DNA of 64,000 nt from Rhizobium sp. ACO-34A (GTDB lineage Bacteria > Pseudomonadota > Alphaproteobacteria > Rhizobiales > Rhizobiaceae), in the NCBI GenBank assembly GCA_002600635.1, contig CP021371.1, forward strand, positions 1,181,001-1,245,000, read 5' to 3'. The translations under genes were made by a program, and so were the position numbers. How positions within the stretch are numbered: the first letter of the stretch is position 1; each line of letters starts with the position of its first letter. Below, in pieces: positions 55,825 to 64,000 of the stretch. Under the pieces are notes generated by a model that was not told the DNA's origin, did not search any database, and saw only the letters and a program-made list of their open reading frames with translations.

Positions 55825-56105
55825 GGGTCTTGGCCTCCACATTTGTATCGGTCGCTAATGTAGGGTCGAATTCCGGCAAAAGACAGTGCGGGCCTTTCTC
55901 AGCCCATGCAGTCCGTTCTTTGGCCCGATCTTCGCTGCGGGTATCGCTTTGCCGCGCGGTGGGTGTTTTCGGCAGAACATTCCTTGCATACCGGTTTGGA
56001 CCATGAAAACCTGCGCACCGTTTCTAAAGCCGTGGCCCGCGCTTTTCCGGCGCAGCCTCCGTTCATGCATGCCGCCTTGCGCGGTCCTTTCCCCGGATGA
56101 TGCTC

Positions 56106-58500
<2,395 letters not shown>

Positions 58501-58515
58501 CTTCCAAGACAGTCG

Positions 58516-58686
58516 CTCTGGCCTGCCGGCCATCTCCCCCTCAAGGGGGAGATGGATAGCCGAGGCCACTCGGCTCCTCCCGAGCCCAGGTATTTTCGGA
58601 TGCGGGGAAGGGAGGTTGGGATGGCGGAAGATCAGCCGTCCTGCGGATCTCCCCCCCTTGAGGGGGAGATGGCCGGCAGGCCAGAG
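58516..58686. repeat. Inverted pair of REP-like elements
   Basis: Arms 58516-58553 (CTCTGGCCTGCCGGCCATCT...) and 58648-58686 are near-perfect reverse complements over about 38 bp, each with a CCCCCTCAAGGGGG core. They sit between the IS110 transposase and the LysE gene; no gene lies in between. Confidence 0.85.
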
Positions 58687-58748
58687 AGGGGGGTAACCCG
58701 TTACGTCAGGCTGTCGAGTGCTGCTGAATCCAAAAGGCCGCGAGACGC

Positions 58749-59381
58749 TCAAACCCGCGTCACGAATTCCCGGCGCACCTCGTCGGCGATGCGGATGCCG
58801 AAGAAGATCATGAAGACGCCGGAGATGCGGTTGAGCACGGTCGTGACGCGGGCATATTGCCGGCGGCTGAACGGTGTCGAGAAGGCGAGAGCCACGAAGC
58901 TGTACCACAGGAAGGCTTGCAGGCCGATTACGCCGAGAACGGTGCCGTAGAACCAGTCTGGCGCTCCGACCGGCAGGACCACGCTGAATACGCTGGTCCA
59001 GAACACGGCCGATTTCGGATTGCCGAGTGTCGTCACAGCACCGGCAAGGAAGGGGGAGCGATAGACGGGCCTGCCGGTGTTTTCCAGACCGCCGCCGCGC
59101 GAACGCAGCATCTTCACGCCGACATAGATGAGATAGGCCGCGCCGGCGAGGCGGACGATGCGATAAAGCTCGCCGGCCTGCATCAGCAGCATGCTGATGC
59201 CCGCAAGGCTGAGCGAAAGCCAGACGAGGGAGGCCGAGGTGACGCCGAGTGCCGCAACCAGCCCGGCTCGGCGGGAAATGCTTGCCGAGCAATAGCTGAC
59301 CACCACCGTATTCGGTCCCGGCAGCATCGCCATCAGAATGTGGATGGCCATGAGGTGCAGGAGCGTGGCGATGGGGTCCAT
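58749..59381 (-). CDS. LysE family translocator
   Basis: The 210-residue inner-membrane protein has five or six helices and the LysE/RhtB signature MLPGPNTVVVSYCSASISRR near the N-terminus, then GAVTTLGNPKSAVFWTSVF. The family exports amino acids or homoserine lactones; the substrate is unknown. Downstream of xseB on the same strand by 31 bp, so it may be the last gene of the hdac-xseB unit. Confidence 0.88.
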   Translation of the reverse strand: MDPIATLLHLMAIHILMAMLPGPNTVVVSYCSASISRRAGLVAALGVTSASLVWLSLSLAGISMLLMQAGELYRIVRLAGAAYLIYVGVKMLRSRGGGLENTGRPVYRSPFLAGAVTTLGNPKSAVFWTSVFSVVLPVGAPDWFYGTVLGVIGLQAFLWYSFVALAFSTPFSRRQYARVTTVLNRISGVFMIFFGIRIADEVRREFVTRV

Positions 59382-59412
59382 ATGCGGTCGGCCTCTGCCC
59401 TTGGCTTGCGTT

Positions 59413-59667
59413 TTATTCCCGGTCGAGCGGTTCGGTGCCCTGGACCTTGCCGGCCCGGTCGAGGCGGATCTTCTCGATCCGGTTTTCGGCGGCGTTGAGC
59501 AGGGCCTCGCAGTGCTTCTTCAGGAGTTCGCCGCGCTCGTAGATCGTGATCGACTCGTCCAGCGCCACGTCGCCGCGTTCGAGCCGCGCGACGATGCTTT
59601 CGAGTTCGGCGACAGCCTTCTCGAAGGAATAGCCGGAGATATCGGCGGGAACGGCGCTTTCGGACAT
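59413..59667 (-). CDS. xseB: Exodeoxyribonuclease VII small subunit
   Basis: The 84-residue subunit has the XseB pattern [20 protein letters not shown] and [21 protein letters not shown]. It pairs with XseA to degrade single-stranded DNA. ATG 59667 is used; a TTG two codons upstream is less likely. The gene starts 2 bp after the histone-deacetylase-like gene stop, so the two are an operon. Confidence 0.93.
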   Translation of the reverse strand: MSESAVPADISGYSFEKAVAELESIVARLERGDVALDESITIYERGELLKKHCEALLNAAENRIEKIRLDRAGKVQGTEPLDRE

Positions 59668-59669
59668 AC

Positions 59670-60605
59670 TCAACCCTTCATCAGTCTCATGATATGCAGG
59701 CCCGCCGATTCGGCGAGGCCTTCGAGATCATAGCCGCCTTCGAGAACGCTGACGACCCGGTTATGGGCGAAACGGTCGGCGACTTCCATCAACCGTCCCG
59801 TCGCCCAGTCGAAATCCTCGCCCACAAGGTTGATCTGCGCAAGCGGATCGCGGTGATGGGCGTCGAATCCGGCCGAAATCAGGATCAGGTCCGGCGAAAA
59901 GTCGTGCAGCGCCGGCAGCACGCGGCTCTTGAAGGCCTCACGGAAATGCTCCGAGCCGACATTGGGCGAAAGCGGCGCATTCACCACATTGTTCCTGATG
60001 CCTGTCTCGTCCTTCTTTCCCGTGCCGGGATAGAGCGGCATCTGATGGGTGGAGCAGAAGAGAACCGACGGATCGTCCCAGAAGATGTCCTGCGTGCCGT
60101 TGCCGTGATGCACGTCCCAGTCGACGATGGCGACGCGTTCCACGCCATGCTTCTGCTGCGCATGGCGGGCGGCAATCGCTACCGTGTTGAACAGACAGAA
60201 ACCCATGGCCTTCGCCTTCTCGGCATGGTGACCCGGCGGGCGCGAGGCGACGAAGGCGTTGTCGTGATCGCCGCCCATCACATCGTCGACGGCGGCCATC
60301 GCCCCGCCGATGGCGGTCAGCGCCGCCTTCAGGCTTTGCGGCGAGGCATAGGTGTCGTTCTCGATGCGATTGATGTGGTCCTCTTCCTCGGGGATCTGCC
60401 GCATGATCGAAAACAGATATTCCTCCGGATGGGCGAGCGTCACCGCATCCTCGTTGGCGATGGGCGCTTCCTTCCGGGCGAGCCCGGAGAAATTGGGATG
60501 CTCAAGCGCGATGTTGAGCGAACGCAGCCGATCCGCCCGCTCGGGATGTCCCGGCGGGGTGTGGTGTTCGAGGAAAACGGCATGTTCATAGAGGCGTGTG
60601 GTCAT
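59670..60605 (-). CDS. Histone deacetylase/AcuC-like deacetylase family protein
   Basis: The 311-residue enzyme has the HDAC-family zinc-hydrolase motifs: [19 protein letters not shown], then [16 protein letters not shown] (Asp/His zinc ligands), [15 protein letters not shown] and [16 protein letters not shown]. It probably deacetylates proteins, polyamines or small amides. ATG 60605 follows AAGGACC. It is upstream of xseB, an arrangement usual in rhizobia. A degenerate IS110 element lies just beyond its start. Confidence 0.92.
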   Translation of the reverse strand: MTTRLYEHAVFLEHHTPPGHPERADRLRSLNIALEHPNFSGLARKEAPIANEDAVTLAHPEEYLFSIMRQIPEEEDHINRIENDTYASPQSLKAALTAIGGAMAAVDDVMGGDHDNAFVASRPPGHHAEKAKAMGFCLFNTVAIAARHAQQKHGVERVAIVDWDVHHGNGTQDIFWDDPSVLFCSTHQMPLYPGTGKKDETGIRNNVVNAPLSPNVGSEHFREAFKSRVLPALHDFSPDLILISAGFDAHHRDPLAQINLVGEDFDWATGRLMEVADRFAHNRVVSVLEGGYDLEGLAESAGLHIMRLMKG

Positions 60606-60684
60606 CGATACAGGTCCTTAGGCCTGCGGCGAACATAGTGCAGCGCACGGTCATGATCCACTGCCAACGAGGTTTTCCCGGCAT

Positions 60685-61724
60685 TAGAGTATCCGTGTTG
60701 GTCAAGGAAGGTCTTTGGCCCAATTTCGGTTGTCTCTGAGGAGTGCGTTTGCGAGGATGACAAGTTTTCGCATGATGGCGGTGATTGCCTTTTTGGCGGG
60801 TTTTCCGGCCGCGATGAGGTGGTGGTATTTCGCCTTGAGATCGGGATTGAAGCGCATGGCGACGAGTGCCGGCATGTAGAGGGCTTGTCGGACATTGGCC
60901 CGTCCGCCGCGGATGAAGGCACGGCCGGTCCATTGTCCGGACTGTCGAGCGACGGGCGCGAGGCCGGCCAGCGAAGCGGCCTGGCCGTTTCCGAGCGTGC
61001 CGAGTTCGGGCATGTCGATGAGGAGCACGAAGGCGGTGATCGCCGAGACGCCGGGGATCGAGACGAGGATGGCGAAGCGTCGGGCGAGGTCGGGATCGGC
61101 TTCGATGAGGGCCATGATCTCGGTTTCGATCGCCGCCATCTGGCGTTCGATCTGCCTGAGCTGCTCGGCGTTGTGGCGTTTGAGGATGGGCAGTGTCAGG
61201 TTCTTTGCCCTGTTCTTTGCCGCCGTGCGGTTCTTCACCAGCGCCTCGCGGGCCATTTGCAGGTCCTTGAGGTCATTGAGGATCGGGCTGCGTGGCGGGT
61301 GCGCCTCAAGACCCAGAAGCGCGCCCATGCGCGCCAGCATGGCAGCATCCAGCCGGTCGGTCTTGGCGAGCCTTCCGATGGCTTCGGCGAAGCGCCTCGC
61401 CTGACGCGGGTTGACCTTGACCAGCGCATAGCCCGCCTCCGCCAACCTTCTCTCGAAAGCCCAGGATAGGGTCCGGCCGGCTCATAGACGATGCGTGCGC
61501 CGGGCTGGCCCGCCCAGGCAAGGAACGCCCGGTGGCCGTTCCTGTCGTTGGTAAAACGTCGGCTGGCGCCGTCGCTCACGCGGTGGGCGTCGAGATGGTC
61601 TTTCGAGATATCGACCCCAATGGTATCCTTCGTCATCTTTCGCTTGTCCTGTGCTTGTCGTCCGCAGCCGAGCTGCGGGTATCCGTTCAGGCCTCAAGGG
61701 AAAGACGAGGGCGATCATACTCTA
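60685..61724. mobile_element. Degenerate IS110-family element
   Basis: The element contains a frameshifted transposase gene (60702-61636). TAGAGTAT (60685-60692) and its exact complement ATACTCTA (61717-61724) flank it as a possible 8-bp inverted terminal pair; the chance of a coincidental match is appreciable. A short hairpin CCGCAG-CCGA-CTGCGG (about 61660-61676) lies in the leader. It is a different IS110 subtype from the intact element at 57331. Confidence 0.55.
60702..61636 (-). pseudogene. IS110-family transposase, broken by a frameshift
   Basis: The N-terminal part reads MTKDTIGVDISKDHLDAH and continues to PAGPYPG in one frame (from 61636). The rest, from AEAGYALVKVNPRQARRF through PGVSAITAFVLLIDMPELGT to the TGA at 60702, is in another frame. 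The join lies near 61459-61466, where CCTGG-GCTTTC has one base fewer than the expected Tyr-His-Arg-Ala-Phe coding. Catalytic regions are otherwise recognisable. Unless a programmed shift repairs it, the transposase is inactive. Confidence 0.85.
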
Positions 61725-61771
61725 ACTCGACCCGTCAAACGGTCGGCATTTCATCGATCCGACCCTCGCCG

Positions 61772-61945
61772 CCGACGAGAGGGCTGCCACCCTCTCCCGG
61801 CGGTTCCCTTCTCGCCCATTCGGCAGACAAAGTCATAAGACAAGCATTTCCAGCAAAAGTGCGAAGCGGTTTTGCGGCCGGGAATGCGTTAAAACAAAGG
61901 GATAGAGCGTTTTCACGTTTCCGGGAAAAGCGGAAACGCTCTAGG
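61772..61945. repeat. Palindromic repeat region upstream of the NTF2-like gene
   Basis: A GAGAGGGCTGCCACCCTCTC-type hairpin lies near 61776-61800. A second long palindrome, AGAGCGTTTTCACGTTTCC with its partner GGAAACGCTCT (about 61906-61944), resembles a common rhizobial repeat. It lies in the 404-bp gap 61637-62040 between the degenerate IS element and the next gene; nothing else is visible there. Confidence 0.55.
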
Positions 61946-62040
61946 AAGCGGGTGCCACACGACGGGGACGCCGGTTGCATGGTGCGGTGAGGCGGATGAG
62001 CGGATAGATTGATGCGGTACATTCAACGGAGTTGCCAGCA

Positions 62041-62415
62041 TTGACCAACCTTCCCGACCTTGGAGAAATTCGATCACTCGAAGAAACCCTGCACCGCCCT
62101 GAGATAAGGCGCAGCAGGGAGGCGGTCGAGGATTTGCTCGCAGAAGGTTTCATGGAGTTCGGAGCATCGGGAAGAGTCTATGAACGAGCGACAATCATCG
62201 ACCTGCTGGCAGAGGAGAGCGATGACGATGACGGCGGACTCCGGGCATCGAATTATGCCCTCAAGCCCATTTCGAATGATGCTGTCCTTCTGACCTATGA
62301 AACAGAGCGCTCATATCGGGATGGCTCGAAGCGAAGTGCGCTGCGAAGTTCCATATGGAAGCACAATGGGCTCAGATGGCAGATGCTTTTTCATCAGGGT
62401 ACTGTCCGGGCCTGA
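62041..62415 (+). CDS. NTF2-like / DUF4440 domain protein
   Basis: The 124-residue soluble protein begins LTNLPDLGEIRSLEETLHRP. RSREAVEDLLAEGFMEFGAS and GRVYERATIIDLLAEES match the DUF4440/SnoaL-like NTF2 fold, and it closes with SSIWKHNGLRWQMLFHQGT. Such proteins form small dimeric cone-shaped folds with a pocket, often of unknown substrate. A TTG start at 62041 is preferred because GGAG lies about ten bases upstream; TTG 62032 is too close to it. Function unknown. Confidence 0.72.
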   Translation: MTNLPDLGEIRSLEETLHRPEIRRSREAVEDLLAEGFMEFGASGRVYERATIIDLLAEESDDDDGGLRASNYALKPISNDAVLLTYETERSYRDGSKRSALRSSIWKHNGLRWQMLFHQGTVRA

Positions 62416-62588
62416 ACCATGCCGGGTTGGCAAGGCCCCGGTCCTCAGCGGAATCCTGTTGCGCCTGCTCCATCAGGTCCGGCTTTTCCCGCGTCGCCGA
62501 AGAGCGCCCTCCGGCTGCGACCCTTGTTATGACGGGCCGAATGGTCTTAGATGGCTTAAATGGGTTGGGAAACAGAGGCTTGGGTGTG

Positions 62589-62990
62589 ATGGACGATATC
62601 GAGCGGGTGGAGGTTTCCGGGTTTCGCGTACCCTTCCGCGACATCGACATGTATGGACGCATGCACAATGCCGCCTATCTCGTCCACGCGGAGGAGGCCC
62701 TTGCCCATTTCTGGCGCTACCGGCCGCCGCTGGAGGATGAGCCGCATTTCGTCGCAAGCAAGATCGAGTGTCGCTTCCACGAGCCGCTGAGGCTCGACGA
62801 CGAGGCGCGCCTGACGGTGCATATCGACAAGATCGGCGGCAAGTCCATCGGCTTCAGCGTGACCGTGGAAGCGGGAAACCGGCTCGCGGCCGAAATCGAG
62901 ATGCTCTGGACGGCCATCGATCCCGTCACCGGTGAGCCGGTGCCGCTGCCCGAAGACATTCGCGACTGGCTTTACACCTATCTGCCTTGA
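62589..62990 (+). CDS. Acyl-CoA thioesterase, hotdog fold (YbgC/4-HBT-like)
   Basis: The 133-residue protein has the 4-hydroxybenzoyl-CoA thioesterase signature FRDIDMYGRMHNAAYLVHAE with the catalytic Asp in D-I-D-M-Y-G. ASKIECRFHEPLRLDDEARL and SIGFSVTVEAG follow. It should hydrolyse an acyl-CoA; the natural substrate is unknown. ATG 62589 (MDDIERVEV) is chosen over upstream in-frame starts, because the preceding 78 codons have no family resemblance. Confidence 0.85.
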   Translation: MDDIERVEVSGFRVPFRDIDMYGRMHNAAYLVHAEEALAHFWRYRPPLEDEPHFVASKIECRFHEPLRLDDEARLTVHIDKIGGKSIGFSVTVEAGNRLAAEIEMLWTAIDPVTGEPVPLPEDIRDWLYTYLP

Positions 62991-62998
62991 AACGAAGA

Positions 62999-63017
62999 CG
63001 GCCGGCATTGCCGGCCG
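62999..63017. terminator. Stem between convergent thioesterase and ATPase genes
   Basis: CGGCCGGC-ATT-GCCGGCCG, a perfect 8-bp stem in the 53-bp convergent gap. There is no clear T-run on either strand, so terminator function is likely but not certain. Confidence 0.6.
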
Positions 63018-63043
63018 CTTCCGTCTCGTCCCGATGATTGCGA

Positions 63044-64000
63044 TCAGCGACGCAGGCTGCCCAGAATGCCACGCACCAGCGCGCGGCCGACCGAGGTGGC
63101 GACCGAGCGTGCAGCGCTCTTCATGGCGGCTTCGATCACCGTCTCGCGCTGGTAGCCGGCGGTGCGGCGCGTGCCGCCGTTACCGCTTTTCGTGGTCGTG
63201 CGCGGGGCCTCATCCTGACTGTCATTGCCGAAGCCCGGCAGCGTCCAGCGGCCGGCGGCGCTGTCGTTGCTCGCACCCTGGCTCGCCTGTTCCTCTGCCG
63301 CGCGTTTGGCGGCTTCCGCTTCCGCAGACTTGCGAGCGCGTGCCGTCAGGATCTCATAGGCGGATTCCCGGTCGATATCCGTGTCATACAGGCCGGCGAC
63401 CGGGCTGACCTTGATGACGGCCTGCCGTTCGCTGTCCGTAAGCGGACCGACGCGGCCCGATGGCGGGCGCACCAGGGTGCGCTCGACCATGGACGGAATG
63501 CCCTTGTCCTGCAGCGTCGAGACCAGCGCCTCGCCGGTGCCGAGCGTGGTGATCGCGGTTGCGCAATCGAAGGCGGGGTTGGGGCGGAAGGTGTCGGCGG
63601 CGGTCTTCACCGCCTTCTGTTCGCGCGGCGTATAGGCGCGCAGCGCATGCTGCACGCGGTTACCGAGCTGTGCGAGAATGGTTTCCGGCACGTCGAGCGG
63701 GTTCTGCGTGACGAAATAGACGCCGACGCCCTTGGAGCGGATCAGGCGCACGACCTGTTCGACACGCTCGGTCAGCACCTTCGGCGCGTCGTTGAAGAGG
63801 AGATGGGCCTCGTCGAAGAAGAAGACGAGCTTCGGCTTGTCCGGATCGCCCACTTCCGGCAGTTCCTCGAACAGCTCCGAAAGCAGCCACAGCAGGAAGG
63901 TCGCGTAAAGGCGCGGGTTCATCATCAGCTTGTCGGCGGCCAGCACCGAAACCGCGCCGCGACCGTCATTGGTCGTGCGCATGATGTCGGAAATTTTCAG
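63044..64000 (-). CDS. HerA/YjgR-like ATPase (DUF853), C-terminal part, runs off window
   Basis: The frame is open from the window edge to a TGA at 63044 (at least 318 residues). [20 protein letters not shown] is a Walker B segment and [20 protein letters not shown] a sensor-like motif of the HerA/FtsK-type bacterial DUF853 helicase-like ATPases. [21 protein letters not shown] sequence and a basic low-complexity C-terminus complete it. The N-terminal Walker A part lies beyond 64000. Its role (DNA translocation or repair) is not established for this family. Confidence 0.87.
   Translation of the reverse strand: MKISDIMRTTNDGRGAVSVLAADKLMMNPRLYATFLLWLLSELFEELPEVGDPDKPKLVFFFDEAHLLFNDAPKVLTERVEQVVRLIRSKGVGVYFVTQNPLDVPETILAQLGNRVQHALRAYTPREQKAVKTAADTFRPNPAFDCATAITTLGTGEALVSTLQDKGIPSMVERTLVRPPSGRVGPLTDSERQAVIKVSPVAGLYDTDIDRESAYEILTARARKSAEAEAAKRAAEEQASQGASNDSAAGRWTLPGFGNDSQDEAPRTTTKSGNGGTRRTAGYQRETVIEAAMKSAARSVATSVGRALVRGILGSLRR

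Noticed and set aside
55825..56105. SAM riboswitch before the cystathionine lyase gene
   Set aside because: No SAM-II or SAM-V consensus elements could be recognised in the leader.

Overview
The window reads as chromosomal DNA of a GC-rich alphaproteobacterium of the Rhizobiaceae type (Rhizobium/Agrobacterium relatives). The evidence is the split glycyl-tRNA synthetase locus (glyQ...glyS), a dmeRF-like nickel/cobalt efflux operon, a BA14K-family protein, several small secreted proteins of rhizobial type, and many palindromic CCCCCTCAAGGGGG intergenic repeats. Most of it is ordinary core genome. Coding density is high, both strands are used, and I saw no tRNA, rRNA or CRISPR array.

Layout. 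1-6.5 kb: end of glyQ, a lemA/DUF2207 membrane pair, a DUF559 protein, glyS with an AT-rich internal patch, and a DUF523 protein. 7-11 kb: two tandem paralogous chemoreceptors. 11.3-18.2 kb: small secreted protein, purD, tex, cfa and a MipA/OmpV porin-like protein. 18.2-22.2 kb: lipoprotein, ubiA, the dmeRF-like operon and a DUF6101-like protein. 22.5-28.3 kb: modABC, then on the other strand a Sua5-type tRNA modification enzyme, an FAD-linked oxidase and an HTH-only ModE-like regulator. 28.5-30.5 kb: a degenerate GGDEF protein and an unrecognised protein. 30.8-33.4 kb: a cobalamin riboswitch in front of a Rieske oxygenase and reductase pair that resembles glycine betaine demethylase (gbcAB). 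33.7-37.5 kb: BA14K protein, a ZntB/CorA-like transporter, and an overlapping pair encoding a membrane Cache sensor without output domain and a pentameric ligand-gated ion channel (pLGIC) homologue. 37.7-40.9 kb: acyl-CoA dehydrogenase, crotonase and a small secreted protein. 40.9-46 kb: animal-type haem peroxidase, two RNA methyltransferases and a DUF4424 protein. 46.2-51.4 kb: a chemoreceptor with a C-terminal xWxxF tether, sodB and an MFS/YkgJ pair. 51.5-52.8 kb: a very AT-rich island between duplicated fragments of neighbouring genes. 52.8-57.3 kb: dxs, pirin and a cystathionine lyase. 57.3-61.7 kb: an intact and a frameshifted IS110-family element around LysE, xseB and a histone-deacetylase-like gene. 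62-64 kb: an NTF2-like protein, a thioesterase and the start of a HerA-like ATPase running off the window.

Most worth a second look: (a) the cobalamin riboswitch controlling apparent glycine-betaine demethylation genes, with a visible stem that could hide the ribosome binding site; (b) the co-transcribed Cache sensor and pLGIC, which may be a split ligand-sensing channel; (c) the AT-rich island between duplicated gene fragments; (d) the structured non-coding leader of the intact IS110 element, a candidate bridge-RNA region; (e) the AT-rich in-frame insertion inside glyS. Gene identities come from reading the translations and recalling families; no database search was run.
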